A stretch of 36,477 nucleotides of DNA from JBBIQS01 sp037442205. Its GTDB lineage: Bacteria; Myxococcota; Myxococcia; Myxococcales; UBA5297. The stretch is taken from NCBI GenBank assembly GCA_037442205.1, contig JBBIQS010000079.1, forward strand, positions 1 to 36,477, written 5' to 3'. Shown here in pieces: positions 14,718 through 22,741 of the stretch. The position numbers were made by a program, and so were the translations under genes. Within the stretch, counting starts at the first letter, position 1. Each line of letters opens with the position of its first letter. Under the pieces are notes generated by a model that saw nothing but the letters and a program-made list of their open reading frames with translations, made no database searches and was not told where the DNA came from.

Positions 14718-15431
14718 ATGCAGATCTTTGGTTTCGCGCTGTTGGGCTTCGTGGTCTGGTTCGGCTTCGCCGACCGGGCGGGCGGGCAGGTGGTCATCTC
14801 CCCGTTCGACCTGCACGCCGCGGTGATGGTGATCGTCGGCTCGTGCGCGGCGGTGCTGGTCAGCTCCAATCACACCACCGCCTGGCGCACGGTGCTCTGC
14901 ATCAGGGAGTTGATTCCCGGGCTGCGCTTCTTCCGCAAGACCACCGATCAGATGGAGGCCGAGCGCGATCAGGTGTGCGCGCTGTGGCGCGAGGGCAAGC
15001 GCAGCCAGGCGCTGGCCATCGCCGAGAAGAGCCAGTTCGTGTCGGTCAAGCAGATGGTCGACCTGCTCCTCAACCGCGCCCCCGAGGTGGCCAGCGCCAA
15101 GACCTTCCTCGAACTGCGCCACGAGGAGATCGCCCGCTGGCAGCCGCCGATCAACAACTGGGAGATGCTCTCCAAGCTCGGGCCGGCCTTCGGGATGGTG
15201 GGGACCATCACCGGCATGATCCAGATGTTCCGCAACATGAGCTCCGACAACCTGAACATCGGCGCCTCGATGTCGCTGGCGCTGGTGGCCACCCTCTACG
15301 GCGTGGCCTTCGGCTCGGGCGTGGCCGGCCCGGTGGGGCACTTCCTCAACAACCTGCTCGACGAGCGGCTCGGCTTCCTGGAGCGCTGTGAGAAGAGCAC
15401 CAACGAGCTGGTCGCTCGCGGCGGAGCCTAG
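14718..15431 (+). CDS. MotA-like stator channel subunit
   Basis: A 237-residue inner-membrane protein of the MotA/TolQ/ExbB family, on the MotA side. Hydrophobic segments lie near residues 3-18, 33-50, 152-172 and 185-207. The signature KLGPAFGMVGTITGMIQMF is at 153-171 and a second conserved Pro is in GSGVAGPVGHF (P205). P156 and P205 are 49 residues apart, the same spacing as the functional prolines P173 and P222 of E. coli MotA. The loop between TM2 and TM3 is cytoplasmic and charged, like the part of MotA that contacts FliG. A strong AGGAGG precedes the ATG. With the next gene it should form a proton- or sodium-driven motor. No flagellar genes are nearby, so I give no mot symbol. Confidence 0.9.
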   Translation: MQIFGFALLGFVVWFGFADRAGGQVVISPFDLHAAVMVIVGSCAAVLVSSNHTTAWRTVLCIRELIPGLRFFRKTTDQMEAERDQVCALWREGKRSQALAIAEKSQFVSVKQMVDLLLNRAPEVASAKTFLELRHEEIARWQPPINNWEMLSKLGPAFGMVGTITGMIQMFRNMSSDNLNIGASMSLALVATLYGVAFGSGVAGPVGHFLNNLLDERLGFLERCEKSTNELVARGGA

Positions 15432-15434
15432 GCC

Positions 15435-16061
15435 ATGCAGCGGCGCGCCAAGGGACATGAGGAGAGCTGGCTGCTCAGCTACGCCGACCTCATCACCAAC
15501 CTGCTGCTGTTCTTCGTGGTGCTGCTGACCGCGGCCAGCATGAACAAGACCCGCATGCAGCAGATCGCCAAGAGCATCTCCGGGGCCGAGAGCCCGGCCA
15601 GCCTGGAGTCCATCCGCCGGGAGATCGACGCCCAGATCGCCAAGAAGCAGCTGCAGGACCTGGTGCGCACCGAGGTCACCAACGACGGGCTGGAGCTGTC
15701 GCTCAACTCCGGCCTGGTCTTCGACTCGGGCAAGGCGGTGATCCGCCCCGACATCGAGCAGACGGTGGCCCAGATGCTCCAGGTGCTGGCCCCCTACTCC
15801 AGCAAGTACAGCTTCGCCGTCGAGGGCCACACCGACACCACGCCGCTGGTCGGCGGCGCGCAGTTCGCCACCAACTGGGAGCTCGCCAGCGCTCGGGCGA
15901 TCGTGGTCCGCCAGCGCCTGGAGGACGTGGGGATCGCCAAGAACCGCATCCGCGTCGAGGGCTATGCCGACACCAAACCCTTGCCCGAGGACCAGCTCAA
16001 GGGGCTCAGCCCCGAGCAGCGGCTGGCCCGGCACCGCCGCGTCGTCGTGAGGATCTACTGA
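15435..16061 (+). CDS. MotB-like stator subunit with OmpA peptidoglycan-binding domain
   Basis: A 208-residue protein: short cytoplasmic N-terminus, one membrane helix and a C-terminal OmpA/MotB domain. SWLLSYADLITNLLLFFVVLL at 11-31 carries the ion-carrying Asp (D18), equivalent to D32 of E. coli MotB in its AYADFMT motif. The OmpA domain spans about 110-208 with FAVEGHTDTTPL and NWELASARA, which bind peptidoglycan and anchor the stator. It is shorter than E. coli MotB, mainly in the linker that contains the plug, and I see no clear plug helix. It starts 3 bases after the MotA-like gene and ends in a TGATG overlap with the FliG-like gene. Confidence 0.9.
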   Translation: MQRRAKGHEESWLLSYADLITNLLLFFVVLLTAASMNKTRMQQIAKSISGAESPASLESIRREIDAQIAKKQLQDLVRTEVTNDGLELSLNSGLVFDSGKAVIRPDIEQTVAQMLQVLAPYSSKYSFAVEGHTDTTPLVGGAQFATNWELASARAIVVRQRLEDVGIAKNRIRVEGYADTKPLPEDQLKGLSPEQRLARHRRVVVRIY

Positions 16062-17902
16062 TGAGAGTTCTAGGCCTGCTCATCGCGCTCGCCCTGCCCT
16101 GCGGCGCCTTCGCGCAGTCGACCACCACCCCGGTGCCGCAGCGCCACATCCCGCCGCCGGTGCTGATGGAGCTGCGGGCGCTGGAGAGCCAGTTCGACCT
16201 GGCCCTGCGGCGCGACTGCGCCCCCGAGCGCTGCGTCTCCAAGGGCTGCCTCTACCGCGACCACGCGGTGGTGGACCTGCCGCGCAACGGCTCGCTGCCC
16301 GGGCTCGGCCAGACCGAGGGCCCAGGGAGCGTCCCGGCCCAGGAGTACCTGACGCAGGCCTACTGCTCCTTCGCCCACGAGAAGTCGGTCTCCAGCCGCG
16401 ACGTGCAGGCGCTGGTGAAGCGGCTCGAGCAACGGCTGACCCGCGGCTGGCTGCAGGTCACCGTCGGGCACGAGGTGCTGGAGCCGATCTCGGCGGCGCT
16501 GAGCGAGTCTCCTCCGCTCCCGCCCGAGCCGAAGCCGCCCGAGGCCAAGGTCGAGCCCGCGCCCCCGGCGCCGCCGGCCAAGTGGGAAGCGGAGGTCGCG
16601 CTGCGCGAGCTGTGGGTGGCCCTGCTGCCGCACTTCTCCTGGATGATCGCGGTGGTGCTGCTCACCCTGGCCACCCTGTTCATCATCTGGGGCCTGCGCC
16701 GGCTGGGCCGCGAGACGCTCGAGGAGAAGGCGCTGGCCGCGCAGCTGGCGGCCGGCGGCGTTGCCCCGGGCGAGGAGCCCAAGCCGGAGGAGGCTGCCGC
16801 TCCCTCTCCCCAGGCCGTCCAGGAGGCCGCGGCCGCCTCTCAAGAGCAGGCCGAGGAACTGGCCTTCCTCGCCGAGCAGCGCAAGCAGTGGAACGAGCGC
16901 ATCGCCCAGGCCCAGCTGGCCGACGACGAGGGCGGCGTGGTCGACCTGATGCGCGAGTGGCTCAAGGGACGTGAGTTCGACCTGCTGGCCAAGGCGATCT
17001 TCGTCTTCGGCGATCGGCTGTCGCTGGCCTTCCCCTCGGACGGCGAGCTGGCGGTGCGCAAGGTCGAGTTCGCCGAGTACCTGCGCAACCTGGACGAGAA
17101 GAAGCTGCCCAAGGACGCAGACTTCTTCCGCACCCTGAATCACCACGTGATCTCCTCGTCGCTGCTTTCGCAGTCCGACGCCGAGAGCTACCGCAGCCTG
17201 CGCGAGGAGTTTGGCAGCAGCGGCATCGCCCACCTGGTCGAGGCGCTACCGGCGCGGCATGGGGCGCTGCTGTTCGGGCTGGTGACCCCCGATTGCCAGG
17301 ACGAGGTGGCCCGGCTTCTGTCGCCGGCGCTGCGCCTGGGAGTGGCCAGCCAGCTGCTGCTCTCCAACCGCATCTCGCGCGAGGAACAGGCCCACATCTT
17401 CCACGCCCTGGACGCCGCCCGGTCCGGAAAGCCGCTGCCCCCGCCTCCGGCGCCGGCGGCCAATGCCATCCTCGACCGCGGCCGCGAGATCGACGCCCCC
17501 GGGGCGCTGTCGATGCTCTTCCCGCACATCTCCGCCGAGGATCGGGTGGAGCTCTTCGGCAGCGCCCTCAAGCGCGCCAGCGGAGCCTTCCCCGGCTGGT
17601 ACCAGGACATCCTCTATCCGGACATGCTCTTGAAGCTGCCGCAGGAGCTGCGCGCCGACCTGCTCTTGGAGGTCGACGTCCGCGGACTGGCCGGCTGGTC
17701 GTCGCTTCAGCAGCCGGCATGGCAGGAGAGCTTCCTGGCCGGCCTCACTCCAACGGTGCGCAACGCCGTGCGGGCCAACATGGCCTTCGCCTCGCGGGCC
17801 GAGCAGCTGCGGCTGGCGCACCAGGGCCGGGTCGAGCTGGCCTCCGGAATCAAGCGCCTGGTGACCCGGGGCAAGGTCTCCTTCTCCGAGATCGTGGCCT
17901 AG
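16061..17902 (+). CDS. Membrane-anchored protein with FliG-like cytoplasmic region
   Basis: A 613-residue protein of unusual design. Residues 1-19 form a signal peptide; a periplasmic part to about 185 has four early Cys (C53, 58, 63, 102) and a Pro-rich linker (PPLPPEPKPPEAKVEPAPPAPP). A single membrane helix follows (about 189-211). The rest is cytoplasmic: an Ala/Glu-rich helix, then helical repeats. IAHLVEALPARHGALLFGLVTPDCQDEVARLL (389-420) resembles the FliG middle domain. LTPTVRNAVRANMAFASRAEQ...RVELASGIKRLVTRGKVSF (562-608) closely follows the end of FliG's C-terminal domain, which in flagella touches MotA. I infer this is the cytoplasmic partner of the stator encoded just upstream. 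Classical FliG is soluble and about 330 residues long; this version is bigger and tethered. Confidence 0.7.
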   Translation: MRVLGLLIALALPCGAFAQSTTTPVPQRHIPPPVLMELRALESQFDLALRRDCAPERCVSKGCLYRDHAVVDLPRNGSLPGLGQTEGPGSVPAQEYLTQAYCSFAHEKSVSSRDVQALVKRLEQRLTRGWLQVTVGHEVLEPISAALSESPPLPPEPKPPEAKVEPAPPAPPAKWEAEVALRELWVALLPHFSWMIAVVLLTLATLFIIWGLRRLGRETLEEKALAAQLAAGGVAPGEEPKPEEAAAPSPQAVQEAAAASQEQAEELAFLAEQRKQWNERIAQAQLADDEGGVVDLMREWLKGREFDLLAKAIFVFGDRLSLAFPSDGELAVRKVEFAEYLRNLDEKKLPKDADFFRTLNHHVISSSLLSQSDAESYRSLREEFGSSGIAHLVEALPARHGALLFGLVTPDCQDEVARLLSPALRLGVASQLLLSNRISREEQAHIFHALDAARSGKPLPPPPAPAANAILDRGREIDAPGALSMLFPHISAEDRVELFGSALKRASGAFPGWYQDILYPDMLLKLPQELRADLLLEVDVRGLAGWSSLQQPAWQESFLAGLTPTVRNAVRANMAFASRAEQLRLAHQGRVELASGIKRLVTRGKVSFSEIVA

Positions 17903-17911
17903 GAGGACGGC

Positions 17912-19915
17912 ATGGGCCGCGCGCTCTCGATCTTGGCGATCCTGGCCCTTGCCGCCTGCGGCAAGGTGTTCAGCAAGGTGCCGATCGTCGACATCGAGGC
18001 CGGCTTCACGCTGGCGGACATCTCCTGGTTCGAGGCCGAGGAGACCCTCTTCGTCTTCTACCGGGTCGAAGCCCAGCAGGGCATCGGGCCCGAGAGTCAG
18101 CTCGAGCTCTCCTACCGCACCGACGACGTCGAGCTTCCCTGGACTCCGCTGGACCAGCTGACCCCAGTCCACACCCATGTGCCGGTGGACTGCGGCGTCA
18201 ACACCAAGTGCGGCAGCCTCAGCCTCCACGTGACCAAGGCCCCGACTCGTGTCGCCTTGCAGCTGCGCTACCACCGCGACGGGGCGATGACCCTGCCGGC
18301 CACGGTCACCTACAACATCGTCGGCCTCGGCCCGCCGCACCTGAGCCGAAGCCTGCTGGTCTACGGCGTCTTCGACGAGAGCAACAACCGGATGCAGTGG
18401 CGCGCCCGGCACCAGTTCCCCACCCTGCGCAACCAGCAGGTGCAGGACCTGGGGCTGCGCCGCTGGTTCAAGGTCGCCGATCCCGCCTACGGCGATCTCG
18501 GCCCGGTGGTCCTCGAGAATCCCTACGGCTACGGTCTGGCCGACAGCTGTCCGCCCGGGCTGGCGGCGCTCGGCTTCGGGCCGCTGGAGACCACCGAGCG
18601 GGCGATCTTCGACTCCAACACCCTGCCGCTGTCGGCCTCGACCTCGCCGGCGGTCTGCGCGCGGGCGACGACCACCGACGCCAAGGGGACCTTCGAGACC
18701 ATGACCATCGCGCGGCGCAACCCGGAGGTCCGGGCGGCCTTCCCGTCGCTGCGCAGCCCAATCAAGAACGACACCCCGGTCGGCTTCCTGCTCAAGCCCT
18801 GCCAGCGGGTAATCTCCGACCAGCACCTGGCGATGCAGCAGCAGCGGCTGTTGCTCCAGGACCCGGTCGAGGTCTGCCTCGACAACTGGACCAATCCGAA
18901 CTTCTCCACCAACCTGGCCGGCACCATCCGCAGTCGCGTCGATCAGGTGCGGGCCCAGGGCAACGACATGGTCGTCACGGTGGCCCTGCACCACGACGAC
19001 ACCAGCGGCAGGCTGGCCGGCGCGGTGGAGCAGGCGCTGCTGCAGGTGCTCCCCTTCGAGCGCGACAAGAGCTCGCCCCGGGTGAGCGGCGCCTTCGTCT
19101 TCGACAGCTACGGCTACACCATCACCCACGCCGAGCTAGGCCGGCTGGCGCTGTGGTGCCCGGCCAAGCGGCCCGACGACCTGAGCCAGGTCACCGGCGC
19201 CTCGCTGCAGTCCTGCCCGCTGCAGTCGGACATCCCCGACCTCACGCTCGGCCCCTTCCGCTTCAACCAGCTGCCCATCCTCCCCTCGCGCGCCCAGTAC
19301 CTGAACTTCATCGGCAAGTACTCCGAGGCCTCCGCGGGCAAGATGCGCGAGCTCAACTTCCTGGCTCCCGAGCGCACTCCGATCTCGGAGAACTTTGCCA
19401 TCGGCGACTTCGGGGTGGCCACCTTCTTCAACAACGAGACGTTGACCGCCGCCCCCACCGACAGCTTCTCCTACTGCGCTGGGGACCAGCGCGCCTCGCT
19501 GGTGGTCTTCCGCACCTCGCTGGTCCCGGGGCCGATGCCGCTGTCGGCGCTGCCCGACTTTCACGCCAAGGCCCACCTCACCGCCTACGGGCTGGGGCTG
19601 GCCTGGGACTTCCCGTTCCTGGTCCGGGCCACCTACGAGGTGGTGCTCGCCGGGGCCGCCTCGGCCTTCTCGCTCACGGTGCCGTTCGGGATCTCCGCCG
19701 ACAACAACGCCTACTACGGCACCCCGCTCTGGCAGAGCGGCGACTTCCCGCTCACCGAGACCCTGCTGCAGTGCTCCCGCTTCTGCGACCACCCCACCTT
19801 CGACTCGGCGGGCGTCTACAACGTCACCGCCTTCTTCGATCCCGGCTACCGCAACCAGTGCTACCGGCCGCGCTACCCGGTCCCGTCCGACGGAGGATTC
19901 CCCCTTGATCCGTAG
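17912..19915 (+). CDS. Large lipoprotein of the MotAB/FliG-like operon
   Basis: A 667-residue lipoprotein with signal MGRALSILAILALAAC (Cys16, followed by Gly). A good AGGAGG precedes the ATG. The mature protein is rich in Pro, Asn and aromatic residues and looks beta-dominated, with scattered Cys that probably form disulfides (PVDCGVNTKCGS, ADSCPPG, QCSRFCDHP). Stretches such as TVTYNIVGLGPPHLSRSLLVYGVFDES and FHAKAHLTAYGLGLAWDFPF suggest stacked beta domains. No known family is recognised. Its stop lies 11 bases inside the next gene. It is probably anchored in the outer membrane and may be a surface or periplasmic part of the machine. Confidence 0.7.
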   Translation: MGRALSILAILALAACGKVFSKVPIVDIEAGFTLADISWFEAEETLFVFYRVEAQQGIGPESQLELSYRTDDVELPWTPLDQLTPVHTHVPVDCGVNTKCGSLSLHVTKAPTRVALQLRYHRDGAMTLPATVTYNIVGLGPPHLSRSLLVYGVFDESNNRMQWRARHQFPTLRNQQVQDLGLRRWFKVADPAYGDLGPVVLENPYGYGLADSCPPGLAALGFGPLETTERAIFDSNTLPLSASTSPAVCARATTTDAKGTFETMTIARRNPEVRAAFPSLRSPIKNDTPVGFLLKPCQRVISDQHLAMQQQRLLLQDPVEVCLDNWTNPNFSTNLAGTIRSRVDQVRAQGNDMVVTVALHHDDTSGRLAGAVEQALLQVLPFERDKSSPRVSGAFVFDSYGYTITHAELGRLALWCPAKRPDDLSQVTGASLQSCPLQSDIPDLTLGPFRFNQLPILPSRAQYLNFIGKYSEASAGKMRELNFLAPERTPISENFAIGDFGVATFFNNETLTAAPTDSFSYCAGDQRASLVVFRTSLVPGPMPLSALPDFHAKAHLTAYGLGLAWDFPFLVRATYEVVLAGAASAFSLTVPFGISADNNAYYGTPLWQSGDFPLTETLLQCSRFCDHPTFDSAGVYNVTAFFDPGYRNQCYRPRYPVPSDGGFPLDP

Positions 19916-20834
19916 GGTGCTCCTCCTGGGCGCGGCTCTCTCGGCGTTCCCGGCCGCGTCGCTGGCTGGCGAGGAGCCCGCCAATGCCGCCACCGGCGCG
20001 CACGCCGCTGCTGCCACTGGCTCCGAGCCTGCGGCCGCGCTGGCCAAGCCGTCCACCGCCTCGGCACCCGCTGCTGCCTCCGGACCCGCGGCCTCACCGG
20101 CCAAGCCATCCGACGCCAAGCAGCCCGACAACTCCCTCGAGCGCTGGCGCACGCCGCTGGACGCGCTGGCCGAGCGGATGATCGGGACCGCCTCACGCGC
20201 AGTGCGCTTCGACTGGCGCCAGAGTTCCTTCGGCGTAGGGCTGGTGGGCAGCGACCTGCTCGAGCTGAACAACTTCACCAGCTTTCGCGCCGGCCTCGCC
20301 GGGAGGACGCCGCTGGGCGGCCTGATGGGCGAGCTCGCTTTGACTCGCGTCTTCACCGACGGCAGCGCGAGCACGGAGAAATTGGCGCTCACTCCCTATC
20401 GCCAGTCCGGCCGCCCCAGCCGCTTCGAGCTCGACTTCAACCTCGCGCTGCCGCTCTTCGAAGGAGTATCGACCCCGCGGCCGGGCTTCTTTCCCGCCAC
20501 CGAGCTGGTCTTCTCGCTCAACGCCGGCTTCCGCTACCTCTATTACTGGGGCCAGATGTCGGGGATGAAGTGGCAGGACGTCGCCGGGGCCCTGATGTCG
20601 CCGCGGCTGACCGACAAGGAGCTGCAGAACATCGAGGGCGACCGGCTTCCCGGGATGCAGATCGACGGCGCTCGCTACAATCTGCTGGGCGGCCTCTCCT
20701 TCGACGTCTACTTCCAGTCCGGGCTGTATCTCGAGCCGCGGGTGCTGGTGGCGATCCCGGTCTTCTCCGGCTTCGCGACCACCGGGCTGGGCTGGTGGTG
20801 GGAGCTGAACCTCGGGCTGGGGTGGATGTTCTGA
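19905..20834 (+). CDS. Outer-membrane beta-barrel protein with disordered linker
   Basis: A 309-residue exported protein. The start is a TTG at 19905, preceded by GGAGG at 19892-19896, giving the signal peptide LLLGAALSAFPAASLAGEE; it overlaps the upstream gene by 11 bases. An Ala/Pro/Lys-rich stretch of about 50 residues follows. From about residue 95 it alternates in the style of a beta-barrel (SSFGVGLVGSD, RAGLAGRTPLGGLMGELALTRVF, ELVFSLNAGFRYLYYW) and ends LNLGLGWMF, with the C-terminal Phe used by the outer-membrane assembly machinery. Specific family unknown. It may anchor the machine in the outer membrane. Confidence 0.7.
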   Translation: MIRRVLLLGAALSAFPAASLAGEEPANAATGAHAAAATGSEPAAALAKPSTASAPAAASGPAASPAKPSDAKQPDNSLERWRTPLDALAERMIGTASRAVRFDWRQSSFGVGLVGSDLLELNNFTSFRAGLAGRTPLGGLMGELALTRVFTDGSASTEKLALTPYRQSGRPSRFELDFNLALPLFEGVSTPRPGFFPATELVFSLNAGFRYLYYWGQMSGMKWQDVAGALMSPRLTDKELQNIEGDRLPGMQIDGARYNLLGGLSFDVYFQSGLYLEPRVLVAIPVFSGFATTGLGWWWELNLGLGWMF

Positions 20835-22741
20835 TGCCCTGGCTCGCGCTCCTCGCCGCACTGCTGCTGTCGGCGCCGGCCGCGGGCGAGGAGCCGCCGC
20901 CGGACCAGCGGCTGCTCTTCTTCAACGCGCGCCTGGCGCTCCGCGAGGGCAAGGCGGACGAGGCGCTCAAGCTGTGGCTGCTGCACAACGTGCTGCAGAA
21001 CCGCGGTCAGCGCGGTGCCGACGAAGAGGAGTTCCGCTCGGTGGTGTGGGCGGCGCTGGGGGCGCTGGGGCTGTGCCAGGACGGCTACTTCAGGGATGAC
21101 GAAGGCGGGGCCGGCCTGTGGCCGCTGGCGCTGCACAACTGGGTCATCCACGCCATCACCAAGGGACCGCCATTCGACCAGCAGTCGCCGTTCGACGCCT
21201 TCGACGTCGCCCGCCAGCAGCGCTTCATCTCGTTGCATGACGTGCTCTCCGAGCCCGAGCTGCGGTCGGCGAAGTTCTTCCGCGGTCCGTGCAGGCTGGC
21301 CCGGAGCACAATGGAGGAGGAGCTGCCGGAGCTTCCCGGGTTCGACCCGCGCGACCGCTTCTCGGCGGGCCTCTTGCTGCGCTACCTGTTGGAGAGCTCG
21401 CTGCGCATTCTGGTGCGAGCCAAGGTCGAGAGCGTGGCGGCGATCGAGGCGCGGATCTTCGACCTCGACCTGGCGCTGGCCAACATGCAGGCCCGCAAGG
21501 CGCGCCAGGCGGCCTTCGCCGCCAAGCAGAAAGCCAAGACCAAGGGCGTCTCGGAGGTCGGGGTCAAGGAGGTGCGCGACAGGGCCGCCGCCTGGCCCAC
21601 CGATTCGCCCCAGGCGGCCTTCCTCCGCAAGTGCTTCGGCTGGCAGACCAGCGAATGGATGATCCTGAGCCGCCCGCGCCGCCTGTTCCTGTTCGCTCAG
21701 GCGCGCCCCTTCGCCCCGGACCCGGCGACCGTCGACCGGCTGATCCTGTCGATCATCGACGCGCTGATCGAGCGCAAGGAGGGCGTCGAGCTCGAGTCCT
21801 GGATCGGCTTCCTGGACGCCGGCGGAGCGGCGAGCAGGCGCGAAGCGCTCTGCGGCGGGGAGCGCGGCAAGCGGCTGCTCGAGCTCGACCCCAGCACCGG
21901 CTTCCGCGAGCGGGCGGCGATCGCGCTTCATCGCGGGGTCGGCTTCCTCGAATCGGGACAGCGCCAGGAGGCGCTGCGGGCCTTCGCCTACGCCATGAGC
22001 AGCGCCGAGGACTCGCGCGATCCGGCGACCACCACCGCCCTCGCCCGGCGCTGGCTCTCCTTCGTCCTGGCGCGCTACCAGACCACCGACGAGGTCATCG
22101 CCACCCTCAAGGCGCTGGTCCCGAAGCAGGAGTACAACGCGGTGGTCGAGGACCTTGCCTGGACTGCAGCCCTGCGGGCCGACCTCTCCTCCTTCGACCG
22201 GGTCGTGGCCAGCACCCGCCGCGGCGGGGCCTTCGATGCGCGCGCCGAGCGGCTGCGCCTGCTGGCGGCGGGCAAGGCGGGAGAGCTGGCGACGCTCCTG
22301 CGCGACGGCACCATCGACGAGCCGTACCTGACGATGCGCTTCATCAAGCAGCTCTTCGAGCGGATCGAGCTCGAGGAGGCCGATGTCCGCGCCGCCAACG
22401 CCTCGATGCTCGAGCAGGTGGTCGTGGTCCTCGAGACCTCGATCAAGGGAGGCCGCGGCGCGCAGGTGCGGCAAACCGAGGAACTGCTCATCCGCGGGCG
22501 GGCGCTTCTCGAAGGGCTCGGCCGTCTCGACCGCTCGGTCGAGGGAAGGGCCCGGGCGCTGTCCCCCGGCCACGAGGCCTTCGCCGGAAACATCCGGCTG
22601 GCGCCGGCCGATCCTCTCCCCTGGCCGTTCCGCGCCCCCGAGCCCGAGGCGCCCTCGCCCTTCGTGCCGCTGCTGCTCCAGCCGCTGGAGTGGCGCGACG
22701 CCAACGGCGCGCTGGTGTTCGGCTGGAGGATCAGCGAATGA
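20834..22741 (+). CDS. Large exported helical-repeat protein
   Basis: A 635-residue protein with signal peptide MPWLALLAALLLSAPAAGEE. After it comes LLFFNARLALREGKADEALKLWLLHNVLQNRG, which looks like a TPR unit. Further helical pairs are spread through the protein (RAAIALHRGVGFLESGQRQEALRAFAYAMSSAED, TDEVIATLKALVPKQEYNAVVEDLAW), so I read it as a periplasmic solenoid. A charged coiled-coil-like segment lies near 215-250. The C-terminus (LQPLEWRDANGALVFGWRISE) is beta-like. It overlaps neighbours by 1 base (TGATG) and 4 bases (ATGA). A scaffold role across the periplasm is inferred; no family is identified. Confidence 0.65.
   Translation: MPWLALLAALLLSAPAAGEEPPPDQRLLFFNARLALREGKADEALKLWLLHNVLQNRGQRGADEEEFRSVVWAALGALGLCQDGYFRDDEGGAGLWPLALHNWVIHAITKGPPFDQQSPFDAFDVARQQRFISLHDVLSEPELRSAKFFRGPCRLARSTMEEELPELPGFDPRDRFSAGLLLRYLLESSLRILVRAKVESVAAIEARIFDLDLALANMQARKARQAAFAAKQKAKTKGVSEVGVKEVRDRAAAWPTDSPQAAFLRKCFGWQTSEWMILSRPRRLFLFAQARPFAPDPATVDRLILSIIDALIERKEGVELESWIGFLDAGGAASRREALCGGERGKRLLELDPSTGFRERAAIALHRGVGFLESGQRQEALRAFAYAMSSAEDSRDPATTTALARRWLSFVLARYQTTDEVIATLKALVPKQEYNAVVEDLAWTAALRADLSSFDRVVASTRRGGAFDARAERLRLLAAGKAGELATLLRDGTIDEPYLTMRFIKQLFERIELEEADVRAANASMLEQVVVVLETSIKGGRGAQVRQTEELLIRGRALLEGLGRLDRSVEGRARALSPGHEAFAGNIRLAPADPLPWPFRAPEPEAPSPFVPLLLQPLEWRDANGALVFGWRISE

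Noticed and set aside
14718..16061. Ordinary flagellar motAB locus
   Set aside because: No flagellar structural or export genes are present, and the neighbours are lipoproteins, barrel-like proteins and an AgmX-like protein.
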